DNA of 64,000 nucleotides from Phycisphaeraceae bacterium (GTDB lineage: Bacteria > Planctomycetota > Phycisphaerae > Phycisphaerales > UBA1924), in assembly GCA_019636535.1 (NCBI GenBank), contig JAHBXK010000001.1, positions 124,001 through 188,000 on the forward strand, read 5' to 3'. The notes under the pieces were generated by a model. The model had not been told where the DNA came from. It did no database searches and saw nothing but the letters and a program-made list of their open reading frames with translations. Both the position numbers and the translations under genes were made by a program. This document shows, piece by piece, positions 28,688-37,933 of this stretch; the stretch's first letter is position 1; each line of letters begins with the position of its first letter.

Positions 28688-30271
28688 TCAGCGGCGTGGT
28701 TGGCGGGCCGCTCCCGGGGTGACCACGGGCTCTGCGCGGGCCGCGAGGTGCAGATCCAGCACAGAATCTTCACCCTTTATTGGTGGGGCGAGCAGGAGGA
28801 GCCGCCCATCGGCGTGGGTGGTGGATCGCGGCACGAAGACCCCCGGAAGCAGGAGTGTGCCTTTGACCGGAATCGGGGGTGAACCGAGTCCCGGAATCGG
28901 GGTGAACTCGACCGGCGGGTCGTCAAGGTGCGCTGGGGAGTCGCGGTGGCGAGGTTGGAGGCTCGCCGCGAGCGGCACTTCGATCAATCCCTCGGGCGAC
29001 ATGCAGAGCGCGGAGGCGGGCGCGCACGAGTTGAACGATCCTGACTGCGGCGCTGCGCCGAAGGGGATCGCGGCGAACGTTGCCTTGTCGAGCAGGACGA
29101 TCGACTCGGCTTTGTTTTGTGGGTGTGCGGAGGGTGCGCTGCGCGACGGGACGTAGATCATGCATGCGGCACCGGCGGAGTAGACCATGACGCCTGAGCA
29201 GGTGCCGCAGGCGGCGGGCGACTGTGCGGAGGCAACGGCCTGATACGCGGCGAGGAAGTCGCCCGCGGCGGCGATGGGTGTGCGCTGGGCCAGATCGAGC
29301 GACGCGTGCGCGGGCGCGAACTCGGCGAGATCGAGCGGGGCGTTGGAAGGCTTGCTTTCCGCATCGGGGACGACGATCGCCCAGACGCTTGACGGCGGCA
29401 CGCCGGGGTGCGCTGCGCCGATGGTGCAGTTCGTGCCGAAAAAGAGCGGGAAGACGACGTGGGCGATGTCGATCGAAGCGCGGAGTTCGCCGCGACGATC
29501 GCTCGCGGCGGGGCGGTAGACGAGTTCGAAGCGATCGGAGCCGAGGCGCTGCCTGGACCAGGCGAGTTGCGGGTCTGCGCTGCCGGCGGTGGTGGTGGTT
29601 GGGCCGAGCGTGGCGTGGGCGTTGAGGTGCTCATCGGCGACGAGCCACGAGACCTGCTGCGCGGGGCCGTCGGCCCAGCGGATCATGCCGATCCAGCGCG
29701 AGCCGTCTTCCATCGGGCGCTCGACGAGAAAGCCGACGTCGTTGCACGATCGGCCGAGGATGGCGCCCGGGGGCACGTGGTGGAGGATGGGCTGAGGCTC
29801 GATTCGGTCGTCGAAGACGCGGTAGATGCGGAGGCGCAGGACGGCGGGGGCTGTGCGAGCGGGCGAGGGTTCGGCTTCGGGCGGGGAATCGGGTGAGAAG
29901 GGGACGGCGAGGATGGTGCTCCAGTCCGGGGCGTCGCCTTCCTGTGCCACGAGCCAGCGACCGTCGGGGCTGGTGAGCGGGAGGGTGACGCCGTCGTATC
30001 GGACGCGGCCGAGGGGGAGCAGCGCGATGCCGCCGCGGGTGGAGCGGGTCTGGGTTGCGCCGGGGGTTCTGGATGCGCCCGCTGCGGCGGCGTCGCGGTT
30101 GGCGCGGGCGATGGTCTCGAAGGGGCTGACGGGCCGGACTTCATCGACGACGCAGGCGGAGAGGGCGAGGGCGATGGCGGGCGCTGCGACGAGTGCCGAC
30201 ATGCGTGGCGCGAGGGCGCGCGGACGGATCGCGGCGGGGTGCGCATCGCGATGGCGGCTCGCCTGGGGCAT
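28688..30271 (-). CDS. Putative lipoprotein at the end of the type II secretion operon
   Basis: A 527-aa protein with a basic N-terminus and hydrophobic VAAPAIALALSAC, a lipobox, placing it in a membrane outside the cytoplasm. The rest has repeated short beta-like stretches and Pro-rich linkers; no family is recognised. Four cysteines cluster around PAACGTCSGVMVYSAGAACM. It begins 8 bp after the secretin stop codon and so is the last gene of the operon, which suggests a role with secretion such as a pilotin-like or substrate-linked factor, unproven. An internal ATG at 30202 would shorten the N-region. Confidence 0.65.
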   Translation of the reverse strand: MPQASRHRDAHPAAIRPRALAPRMSALVAAPAIALALSACVVDEVRPVSPFETIARANRDAAAAGASRTPGATQTRSTRGGIALLPLGRVRYDGVTLPLTSPDGRWLVAQEGDAPDWSTILAVPFSPDSPPEAEPSPARTAPAVLRLRIYRVFDDRIEPQPILHHVPPGAILGRSCNDVGFLVERPMEDGSRWIGMIRWADGPAQQVSWLVADEHLNAHATLGPTTTTAGSADPQLAWSRQRLGSDRFELVYRPAASDRRGELRASIDIAHVVFPLFFGTNCTIGAAHPGVPPSSVWAIVVPDAESKPSNAPLDLAEFAPAHASLDLAQRTPIAAAGDFLAAYQAVASAQSPAACGTCSGVMVYSAGAACMIYVPSRSAPSAHPQNKAESIVLLDKATFAAIPFGAAPQSGSFNSCAPASALCMSPEGLIEVPLAASLQPRHRDSPAHLDDPPVEFTPIPGLGSPPIPVKGTLLLPGVFVPRSTTHADGRLLLLAPPIKGEDSVLDLHLAARAEPVVTPGAARQPRR

Positions 30272-30279
30272 GGGCGAGT

Positions 30280-33012
30280 TTATGAGCCCGTGGGCCAGGC
30301 CGATTCGACGGAGACGGGGGAGGACCGAGCGGGGGGCAGGGAGGGCGTGGCGGGCTCAACGCGGGGGGGAGGGGTCGACTCTCGCTGCATGCTCGGATCG
30401 AGTCGCTCGCGGAGACGCTCGAGGCGTTCGCGCTCTTCGGCAGTGGCCCCCTCTGCGTCCTCGGGGTTCTCGATGACGATGGGCGTGATGAAGGCGACCA
30501 GTTCGGTCTTGTTCTTGGTCTTCTCGGTGCTCTTGAAGAGTTCGCCGACGAGGGGGATGTCGCCGAGGATGGGGACCTTTCGTCGGACCTCGCTGTCCTC
30601 GCTGCGGAGGATGCCGGAGACGACGACGGTCTGGCCGTCGCGGATGATGAGGTGGGTGGTGGTTTCGCGTCGATCGACGATGAAGCCGCCGAAGAGGGTC
30701 TGGTTGGGCTGGATGGAACTGAGTTCGAGGTTGATGCGGAGATCGACGTCTTTCTTGATGGTGATCCGCGGACGGACGCGGAGGGCGATGCCGACAGCGC
30801 GGTAGTCGAAACTCTGGTTGAGGGTTCCGTTGTCGGTGGTCTGGCTGTCGGTGATGAAGGGGATGTCCTGGCCGGAGAAGAACTCGGCCTCCTGGTTGTC
30901 GCTGGTGAAGATGCGCGGCTCGGAGAGGATGTTGACGCTGGTTTTCTGGCTGAGGGCCTGGAGGATGACGTTGAGATCGATGCCGATGTCGAGGACGCTG
31001 GTATCGAAGAGGCCCGGGAGGAGGTTGTTTTTCTGGCCGCTGAAGACCTCCTGCCCGACGCCGGCGCCCGCGCCGATGGAGAGGGAGTTGTCGGCGGCGA
31101 AGGGGGTGATGTTCTGGCTGGACCATCGCACGCCGAGGGCGTTGAGGTCGTCGATTCCGATCTCGACGATGACGGCCGAGAGGAGGACCTGGCGGCCCGG
31201 CTTGTCGAGATCCTCGATGATGCGAGCGACCGACTCCTGATACTCGGGCGGCGAGAGGATCATGAGGGCGTTCTGTCGCCAGACTGGGACGATGCGGATC
31301 TTTGAGACGAGGTTGGAACTGCCGGCGGTGTTGGTGGGCGGGCGGGATCGCTGCCACCAGAACTCGATGTTGCCGGCGGTGGAGGCGGCCTGCTGGGCCT
31401 GGGTGGTCGCGTCCGAGGCGAAGGGCGAAGCGCTTGAGCGAGAGGAACTCAGGCCGGTTTCCTGCCGCTGGATGCGGGCGAGCGTGCCCTCCTGGCTGAG
31501 CAGGGCGTTGAGTTGCTCGGCGAGTTCCTCAGCGCTTGCGTGCTTGAGTTCGACGATTCGCGGCAGGCCGGCGGTCTGCGGGCGGTCGAGGTCATCGATG
31601 ATGCGGTCGATGACCGAGAGGTTGTCGGGGCTCTTGGAGATGACGACCAGACGGCTGGCCTCGGGGATGGCCTCGAAACTGAACTGGCCCTGGAGGCGCT
31701 GGGCCTGCTGCTGATTGCCGGTGGCCTGACCCGGGCGGCCGAAGAGGCCGATGAGCAGGTCGCGGACCTTGACGGGGTCGGAGTTCTTGAGTTCGTAGAT
31801 GCGCGGGACGACGGCCTCCTCGGGGAGGGGCTGGTCCCAGTGCTCGAAGATCTGTCTGCGGATCTCGTCGAGGGTGGAGCGCTCGGCAACGATGGTGACG
31901 GAGTTCTGCTGCGTGTTGGCCGAGACGCGGAGGTTCTGGCCGAAGACGGCGGAGGTCTGCCCCCCCGCCCCCCCCTGCTGCTGGCGGCCGGCCTGCCCGC
32001 CGCGCTGCTGGAGGAGTTGCTGGATCTGGCGTTGCTGCTGCTGTTGCTGCTGCTGGAGTTGGCGTGTGTCGGCGGCGAAGAGGTCGCGGATGTTCTGGGC
32101 GACCTGGTTGGCGTCGGCGTAGCGGAGGTGGAAGGTCTCGCTGATCAGGCTGGCGGTGTTGGGCTGGTCGAGCGCATCGATGAGGCGCTCGATGCGCTGG
32201 AGAAGGCCGATGTTGCCGATGACGATGATCTGGTTGGAGTCGGTGTCGACGTTGAGTTTGGCGAAGGTGGGCAGGACGCCCTTGACGATCTCGCCGATGT
32301 TGGCGGCCGAGGCGCTGCGGAGTTGAAAGATCTTCTCGACGATCGAGCCGAGGTCGGTTCGGTCGAGGACGCTGATGGAGGCGGGGATGACGGGGACGTC
32401 CTGGCGATCGATCTCTGCGATGTCGCGGAGCAGGATCAGGTCCTCGGTCTCGACGACGGCGATGTTCCGCTGCTGCAGGGCGAGGAAGACCAGGTCGAGC
32501 GCACGCTCGCGGGCGATCGGTTGATCGTTCAGGATCGTGATGGTGCGGGCGAGGATGTCCTGCTGCGGGAGGACGACCTTGCCGGTGGTCTCGACGATGA
32601 AGGGGATGACCTGATCGACCGTGACGTTGCGGAAGGCGAGCACGGTCGGTTCGGTGCTCATGAGGCGGCGGCCGCGCGAAGCCTGTGGAACGGCGGCGGC
32701 GTCGCGGATGTCCTGAACCAAGCCTTCAACCGCGGAGGGCGCAGCCGGCGCGGCGGGCGCCATGCCGTCCGTGGCGTCGTCGTCATCGACGGTGGGGTCG
32801 GCCATCGGATCGTCGGGTTCCTGCGGGTCGGGCTGCGCTGCAAAGAGCAACGGCGACGCGACGCCGATGACTCGCAGAGCGCTCGTGGCCGCCTGGGCCG
32901 AAACGGGCGGGAGCAGGCCGAGGGCCAGGCCCGCCGCGGCGGCGAGCGCGGCAGCGCTTCGACGTGCCCGACCGTCCGCGTGATCGATCGAGATGTAGGT
33001 TGCGTGCTTCAT
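30280..33012 (-). CDS. gspD: Type II secretion system secretin
   Basis: Outer-membrane secretin, 910 aa, forming the exit channel. An Ala/Leu signal peptide (AAALAAAAGLALGLLPPVSAQ) is followed by an acidic linker, then N-domains (TVDQVIPFIVETTGKV; the IVKGVLPTFAKLNVDTDSNQIIV fold and two more), and the secretin core with VPILGDIPLVGELFKS near the end. Insertions set it apart: a poly-Gln tract (QLQQQQQQQQRQ) with Gly-rich sequence in an N-domain. ATG 33012 has GGAGAG just upstream and overlaps the preceding gene by 4 bp. The C-terminal Pro-rich tail may carry a pilotin-binding segment. Confidence 0.9.
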   Translation of the reverse strand: MKHATYISIDHADGRARRSAAALAAAAGLALGLLPPVSAQAATSALRVIGVASPLLFAAQPDPQEPDDPMADPTVDDDDATDGMAPAAPAAPSAVEGLVQDIRDAAAVPQASRGRRLMSTEPTVLAFRNVTVDQVIPFIVETTGKVVLPQQDILARTITILNDQPIARERALDLVFLALQQRNIAVVETEDLILLRDIAEIDRQDVPVIPASISVLDRTDLGSIVEKIFQLRSASAANIGEIVKGVLPTFAKLNVDTDSNQIIVIGNIGLLQRIERLIDALDQPNTASLISETFHLRYADANQVAQNIRDLFAADTRQLQQQQQQQQRQIQQLLQQRGGQAGRQQQGGAGGQTSAVFGQNLRVSANTQQNSVTIVAERSTLDEIRRQIFEHWDQPLPEEAVVPRIYELKNSDPVKVRDLLIGLFGRPGQATGNQQQAQRLQGQFSFEAIPEASRLVVISKSPDNLSVIDRIIDDLDRPQTAGLPRIVELKHASAEELAEQLNALLSQEGTLARIQRQETGLSSSRSSASPFASDATTQAQQAASTAGNIEFWWQRSRPPTNTAGSSNLVSKIRIVPVWRQNALMILSPPEYQESVARIIEDLDKPGRQVLLSAVIVEIGIDDLNALGVRWSSQNITPFAADNSLSIGAGAGVGQEVFSGQKNNLLPGLFDTSVLDIGIDLNVILQALSQKTSVNILSEPRIFTSDNQEAEFFSGQDIPFITDSQTTDNGTLNQSFDYRAVGIALRVRPRITIKKDVDLRINLELSSIQPNQTLFGGFIVDRRETTTHLIIRDGQTVVVSGILRSEDSEVRRKVPILGDIPLVGELFKSTEKTKNKTELVAFITPIVIENPEDAEGATAEERERLERLRERLDPSMQRESTPPPRVEPATPSLPPARSSPVSVESAWPTGS

Positions 33013-33800
33013 CGGCTCTCCGGTTCGTTGGTCGGCTCGGGGTCGTCCGGCTCTTGCGGAGTTGGTTCGGGCGCGGGGACCGGTTCTGACTGGGTCGGTG
33101 GTGGCTGAGGTGTCGGCTCGGCCGGCGGGGGTTCGCCGGCGGGGGGGGCCGTAGGCAAGAGCGGGGCGACCTGTGCGGGTTCGGGCTGAGGCGTGAGGGC
33201 CGTTGGCGGCGAGAGCGGGGCCAGAGATGAGGGCGTGATGTCGAGCGAGCCGGTGGCGGACGGCTGCGAGCCTCCGCCGTTCGATCGATCGTTCGATCGG
33301 TTCACCACCGCATCGCGGGCGAACAGGGAGACATCGAACTCGGCGCCCTGCCAGCGGACCTTGGCGCCCCACGGCGGGTCGATCGAGACGACCTCGACGC
33401 CACGGCCGGATTCGCCCGTGGCCAGCCGCTGACCATCGGAGAACCAGACCGCGCCGTTGATCATTGCGATGATCGATGGACCGCCGTAGCGGGTCGGTGT
33501 GACGGGCGGGCGCGGGCCGGTGTCGACGCGGGGCGGATCGACTCTCGACGGGCGCGGCGGGCCGGGCGTGATGAACAGGCTGCGGCCGTTGATCTGGGCA
33601 ACATGACCGTCGAGCCCCGCGCGGAACGCTTCGATCTGGGCCTGCTCGCGGTCGGGCGCTGCGGCGTCGGGGTTTGCGGCGAGGGTGGCGAGATAGGCCG
33701 AGACACCCGAGACCAGCGCGAGCGCCGCGACGACGATCATCGCGATGCAGGCCATGGCCAGGGGCGGTACACGATCGAGTAAGGCGCGGAGAAGGTTCAT
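33009..33800 (-). CDS. GspC/PilP-like inner-membrane secretion protein
   Basis: A 263-aa protein with one N-terminal membrane helix (MACIAMIVVAALALVSGVSAYL) and a periplasmic part. The segment GGPSIIAMINGAVWFSDGQR and VEVVSIDPPWGAKVRWQGAEFDVSLF resembles the small beta domain (HR) of GspC or PilP, which contacts the secretin N0 domain. The C-terminal 80 residues are Pro/Glu-rich. It overlaps both neighbours by 4 bp (ATGA), and its position next to the secretin supports the reading. The similarity is by eye and weak. Confidence 0.65.
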   Translation of the reverse strand: MNLLRALLDRVPPLAMACIAMIVVAALALVSGVSAYLATLAANPDAAAPDREQAQIEAFRAGLDGHVAQINGRSLFITPGPPRPSRVDPPRVDTGPRPPVTPTRYGGPSIIAMINGAVWFSDGQRLATGESGRGVEVVSIDPPWGAKVRWQGAEFDVSLFARDAVVNRSNDRSNGGGSQPSATGSLDITPSSLAPLSPPTALTPQPEPAQVAPLLPTAPPAGEPPPAEPTPQPPPTQSEPVPAPEPTPQEPDDPEPTNEPESR

Positions 33801-34411
33801 CGTGCGGCACCTCCCGCGGTGAGCGAGGAGGCCGGATCGACCTGCGCCCAGGCCTCGGCGGCGATGGTGCCGCGGATGAGCCGTTGATTGGCGGCTGCGC
33901 CGGCGCGGGTCGAGCGATCGAGCCGGACGCGCGAGACGGCCGTGACCTCGGGGCTCGATTCGAGCGCCGCCAGGACGCGTGTGTGCGTCTCGGGCCGGGC
34001 GTCGAAACTGACCTCGATGATGACGCGCTCGTAGCGGAGGTCTGAACCTCGCGGACGGAAGGTCGATCGCTTCTCGATCTGGGTGCGATCCTCGACTCCG
34101 GCTTCGTCGAGAACCTGGTTGATGCGCCGCGTGAGGAGGTAGACCGCCTCGCCCGAGGTCCGGGGCAGTTCGGCCCTGCCGAAACTCTGCAGCACCTGCG
34201 CGGCAACGCGACCCTCCTCGGTGTCTTCGTTGCCGAGCGAGGCGAGGCGGGCGATGCGAGACTCGAGCGCTTGGGCACGCGACCGCGCGGCCTGCGTGTA
34301 GTCGAGCACCGGCTCGAGGAGCACGAAGTACCCGCCCATCACGAGCGAGAACGAGACGAGCCACTTCACGGCCCGTGGCATATCGGCGAACATGACCGTG
34401 ATGGACTTCAT
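33797..34411 (-). CDS. GspM/PilO-like inner-membrane secretion protein
   Basis: A 204-aa protein with one membrane helix (WLVSFSLVMGGYFVLLEPVL) after a short cytoplasmic start. A coiled coil follows (TQAARSRAQALESRIARLAS), then a ferredoxin-like domain (LRYERVIIEVSFDARPETHTRVLAALESSPEVTAV). This layout is typical of GspM/PilO platform proteins, which pair with GspL/PilN. It overlaps both neighbours by 4 bp. Confidence 0.7.
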   Translation of the reverse strand: MKSITVMFADMPRAVKWLVSFSLVMGGYFVLLEPVLDYTQAARSRAQALESRIARLASLGNEDTEEGRVAAQVLQSFGRAELPRTSGEAVYLLTRRINQVLDEAGVEDRTQIEKRSTFRPRGSDLRYERVIIEVSFDARPETHTRVLAALESSPEVTAVSRVRLDRSTRAGAAANQRLIRGTIAAEAWAQVDPASSLTAGGAAR

Positions 34412-36372
34412 GAGCCACCCCCGGCCGGCTGTTGCCCGCCGCCCGCCTGGCGGGCTTCGAGCATGCGTTGACGGGCGCGATCGGACTCTTCGGTGAGCCG
34501 TCGCTTGGTTTCTTCGTCGGTGGCACGGCTGGCGGCGGCTCGACGCGACGACCACTCGAGCATCGCCTGCGTCGCGTCCATCGCGGCGAGTTCCGCGTCG
34601 GTGAGCGGCGGAGGAGGAGGACGATCGGGGGCCGCGGGACGGGGCGCGGGGGCCGTGGCGCTCGGCGTTGTGCCCGATGCACCCGACGTGCCGCCGGTTG
34701 CGCGATCGCGAGTCGGGGTTGAGGCTCGCGGGGCGCCGCGAGAACGATCGCCGTTTCCTGCGGGCGTTGCCGAGCCCCAATCCGCGCTCGCGGCTTCAGG
34801 ACCGTACAGACGCACGGCCAGCGGCTCCGTGGCGAAGTCTTCCGCACGCTCGCCGGGATAGAAAGCGCGGTTGCCCTCCACGCGGGCGACCAGTTGAAAC
34901 TTGACGCCCGAGGCGTCGGCCTCGACGCTGGGCGTCGTGACTTGCGTGAACACGCGCGACTTGGTCAGGTTCTCGCGGAACGCCGCGACGAGTTCCGGAC
35001 GCTCGGCCCGCCCCCTCAGCATCACCGGCTCGCCCTGATTCAGATCGAGCAGGTCGATCTCGACGCCGACGGGGGCTGCGCCGGCGATATCGGCCATGAG
35101 TTTGACCATGGGCCAGCGCCGCTCGCGCAGGAGCGAATAGAACCCGATCCGCCGCTCGGACTCGCCGAGCCGCCGATCCAGATCGACCGCCTTGGCACGA
35201 TGGCGGAGCATCGACTCGCGCGCGAGCGCGGAGGCCAACGGCACGCCCAGTGCGAGAAGCACGCACGCGGCGATCAGCAGGCCTGCGTTGCGAGGTCGCG
35301 ATAGCCACGACACGCCACGCTGCCACGCGGGTACTTCGGGGCGTACCTCTTCTCGCGAGAGCCCGGAGAGCGATGCGATCGTTGGGCGGTCGCTGGTCGC
35401 GACCGCCAGCGCGCCAAGACAGAGCGCCACGCCCGTCGGCAATCGCACGCCCGACACAACAAGCCTGGCGCTCTGATCGTTCGCCGCGTCCACCGTCCAC
35501 AGAGTCAGACCGGATTCTCCGTCTCCAAATTGCCCCGCATCGAAGTGCCAGCCGGCCGTGCGGGCCGATTCGTCGGCCATCGTCCGGATGCCGGCACGCC
35601 ACGCCGAATCGTCGCTTGCGGGCGCTCGCGATGCGCGAACGACCGTGCGATCCGGACCGGGTGCGAAGATCGATACCGCGCTGTTCGCGCGATCCGCAAC
35701 CGTGGCCATCGCGATGCGCGGATTCAGCATGGCCAGTCCGAAGAGCGCGGCCGGCGGCGCCACGAACCGCTCGGGCGCGGGCGCACGCCAATCCGAAACC
35801 GCCGAAGCGGCGGGCCACGCCGTCAAGACCGCTCCGGGTGCGTGCGGTTCGTGGAGACGGTGCACCCATCCCGCGCACCGTCTCCACGCCGGGACGTTCG
35901 GCAGTTCGGCCTCCGCCGCGAGTTCCAGGGCCATCGTCAGGCCCGCTTCGGCGTCGGCGTCGAGGGCTGAGTCGGCCGACACGCCGGGCACCGTGATCGG
36001 GCGGGCGATGCAAGCGCCCGTGGGCAGCACACGCACGACGCGCGACGCGTTGTGACCGGCGATGAACTCAGCGCACTCGGGGTCGGACAGTCGTGCGAAC
36101 GTGCGGCTCTCCACAACGCGAACCCGGCCGATGCGCCGGCCCGCGAGGCCGCGCCGCATCGATTCCTCGGCGTCGCGTTCGGTGAACGCCATGCCCGCGA
36201 ACGACTGTCCGGGTTCGACGCGGGCGACGACCACCGCGCACCCGTCGTGAGACTCACAGACCGCGGCCAGCACGTCCGGGTCGCCCACGCTGCGCCGACG
36301 CAGACCAAGCGAGACCGATGTCGGTCCCGACGCGACGGGCGGCGAGGAGTTGGCGTTGATGGCGGCGGTCAT
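34408..36372 (-). CDS. GspL/PilM-PilN-like inner-membrane platform protein
   Basis: A 654-aa protein. Residues 1-350 look like a cytoplasmic actin-like PilM/GspL domain (VVRVLPTGACIARPITVPG, AGLTMALELAAEAELP). A membrane helix (NAGLLIAACVLLALGVPLASA) is followed by a coiled coil and a periplasmic ferredoxin-like domain with the PilN-like PVGVEIDLLDLNQGEPVMLRG. The C-terminal 150 residues are Pro/Ala-rich then charged helix. GspL normally links the assembly ATPase to the pseudopilus. I use ATG 36372; upstream an alternative TTG at 36501 adds 43 residues without a ribosome site. It overlaps the next gene by 4 bp. Confidence 0.72.
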   Translation of the reverse strand: MTAAINANSSPPVASGPTSVSLGLRRRSVGDPDVLAAVCESHDGCAVVVARVEPGQSFAGMAFTERDAEESMRRGLAGRRIGRVRVVESRTFARLSDPECAEFIAGHNASRVVRVLPTGACIARPITVPGVSADSALDADAEAGLTMALELAAEAELPNVPAWRRCAGWVHRLHEPHAPGAVLTAWPAASAVSDWRAPAPERFVAPPAALFGLAMLNPRIAMATVADRANSAVSIFAPGPDRTVVRASRAPASDDSAWRAGIRTMADESARTAGWHFDAGQFGDGESGLTLWTVDAANDQSARLVVSGVRLPTGVALCLGALAVATSDRPTIASLSGLSREEVRPEVPAWQRGVSWLSRPRNAGLLIAACVLLALGVPLASALARESMLRHRAKAVDLDRRLGESERRIGFYSLLRERRWPMVKLMADIAGAAPVGVEIDLLDLNQGEPVMLRGRAERPELVAAFRENLTKSRVFTQVTTPSVEADASGVKFQLVARVEGNRAFYPGERAEDFATEPLAVRLYGPEAASADWGSATPAGNGDRSRGAPRASTPTRDRATGGTSGASGTTPSATAPAPRPAAPDRPPPPPLTDAELAAMDATQAMLEWSSRRAAASRATDEETKRRLTEESDRARQRMLEARQAGGGQQPAGGGS

Positions 36373-36535
36373 GCGTTCTGAGTCGGCTTCCTTCCCTGGA
36401 ATCTCGTTCTGTGTCGGCAGGTTCGACTGACAACCCACGCCAATCACATTTCCACACTCTGCATCGGCCGTTTGCCCAACCGGACCACAAACACCCGCCA
36501 ACGCGCCCGGCAGAGCCGCCTTCGCTCGCCCCGAT

Positions 36536-37933
36536 CTAGCGGATGATGACCGACTGGACCTCCACAGGGAGTCGCGACCGATCGATGATCGTCACGATCT
36601 CGACCGTGATGCCCGTTCCTTCGTCCACCCCCCTGCTGGTGACGACAAACCCATGCGAACGCACGTCGAGCACTTCGTACAGGTCGGCCAGCACGGCGTT
36701 GCTGATCGAGGGCACGTCCATCAGGTCGACCAGCGAAACGAACCCGCCCGACCGGGATTGCCTTTCGATCAACAGACCGTCGCGAATAGCCGGGGTGATC
36801 CCGGATACATACTCGAGCGTGCGGTCGTCCACGGTGTTGATGTTCAACTTCCCGACGCGAACCGACAACGCATCGGGAGCGGCCAAGGGGTCGCCGATCG
36901 TGCATTCGTCCAGCAACGCCCCCAACTGCTCGCGGCTGAGCGATTGCACCGCCGGGCCGCGCGGCGTGAGCAAACGCACACCGCCGAGCACGGTGTCGGT
37001 CTGACCGCTCGCCAACTGGGACAGATCGGTCCGGATGAAGTCCGCGAGCGACAGAGACGAGTCGTTCTGAACGGCCGTGAGAATCGCCTGCGCCTGCAAC
37101 TGATCGACGTTCAGCCGTTGCATCAGGTCGGACTCGGTGGCGCCCGTCAGGTCGAGCCGCATCCGGCCGCTGGCGGCCCACCCCGGACCGCTCGTGCTCG
37201 AAGCGGTCAGGTGCTCGCTCCACCCAGCGTCGAGTTTGCCGTCGGCGTTATCGTCGGGGGGCGAGGCCACTCCGTCGTCCTCGTTCGCGTCGAGCAGGCC
37301 GTTGAGGTTCCAGTCTTCGCCGCGGACATACTCGGGACGCACGCCGGAGACCAGTTCGAGTTCGCGCAGCGATCGCATCGGCGCATCGCGCGGCGTGTAC
37401 GGGTGCGCGAGGCCCGTGTACTGCCCGATCTCGGCCCCGAACTCGCGCGGCTCGTCGTCGGTGTCGATCCAGTCGAGTATCGCATCGGCGATCGCGTCGT
37501 CCATGTCCGGCAACAGCATCAGGTCGTTCTTGCTCATGGCGTTCACGCTCAGTTTGGCGTGAGCATCGGCCGCGCCGGCCCGGCGGGCCGTCGGCGTGTC
37601 GTGCGCCACCTCAAACCGAACGCCCGCCCACTCGCCCGACGCTGCCCCTTCCAGATCGCTCATCACTGCCAAGGCCGAGCCGGGATCGGGCTGCAAAGTC
37701 GCAAACGTGAGCGCCGCGATCTGGGACTCGACGCCCGCCCGCGCGGCCCAGTAGGCCTTCGTCCGCGCAACCGTCATCCGCCCGCCGTTGGACTGCTCCA
37801 GCGCGGACGTCTGCACCGCCACGAGCGTCAACGCGGCCACCGCGAGTGCCCAAAGAACCAGGAACGTTGCGAACCCCCTTCGGCGACCGAAGCGAGGGCG
37901 ATGCGCAGAGATCGAGAGTCGACGACGACGCAT
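36536..37933 (-). CDS. gspK: GspK-like minor pseudopilin
   Basis: A 465-aa pseudopilin at the tip of the type II pseudopilus. The leader RRRGFATFLVLWALAVAALTLVA has the G/F cleavage site and, as in other GspK, no Glu at +5. The large globular part contains MRSLRELELVSGVRPEY (helix-hairpin-helix-like), DWNLNGLLDANEDDG (a likely calcium loop) and two further repeats (SLREQLGALLDE; LNINTVDDRTLEYVSGI). It is longer than the roughly 330-aa E. coli protein. It starts at the TGATG junction with the preceding gene. The IilVDLMDVPSI-type ending is family-like. Confidence 0.85.
   Translation of the reverse strand: MRRRRLSISAHRPRFGRRRGFATFLVLWALAVAALTLVAVQTSALEQSNGGRMTVARTKAYWAARAGVESQIAALTFATLQPDPGSALAVMSDLEGAASGEWAGVRFEVAHDTPTARRAGAADAHAKLSVNAMSKNDLMLLPDMDDAIADAILDWIDTDDEPREFGAEIGQYTGLAHPYTPRDAPMRSLRELELVSGVRPEYVRGEDWNLNGLLDANEDDGVASPPDDNADGKLDAGWSEHLTASSTSGPGWAASGRMRLDLTGATESDLMQRLNVDQLQAQAILTAVQNDSSLSLADFIRTDLSQLASGQTDTVLGGVRLLTPRGPAVQSLSREQLGALLDECTIGDPLAAPDALSVRVGKLNINTVDDRTLEYVSGITPAIRDGLLIERQSRSGGFVSLVDLMDVPSISNAVLADLYEVLDVRSHGFVVTSRGVDEGTGITVEIVTIIDRSRLPVEVQSVIIR

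Noticed and set aside
31980-32065. CTG-repeat tract as a separate repeat element
   Set aside because: It is the in-frame poly-Gln segment of the secretin, not a mobile or regulatory repeat.
32930-33310. GATC/CGATCG clusters as a replication or mismatch-repair landmark
   Set aside because: They reflect codon use in this high-GC DNA and occur throughout; no pattern of spacing was seen.
30280-34278. Single open frame of 1332 codons on the minus strand
   Set aside because: Only the part from ATG 33012 is secretin-like. The upstream part is Pro/Arg/Ser-rich, runs antisense to nothing and overlaps two other genes in their proper frames.
35250-35996. Arg/Ser-rich plus-strand frame in the GspL region
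   Set aside because: Antisense to the GspL-like gene, no conserved motif and no ribosome site.
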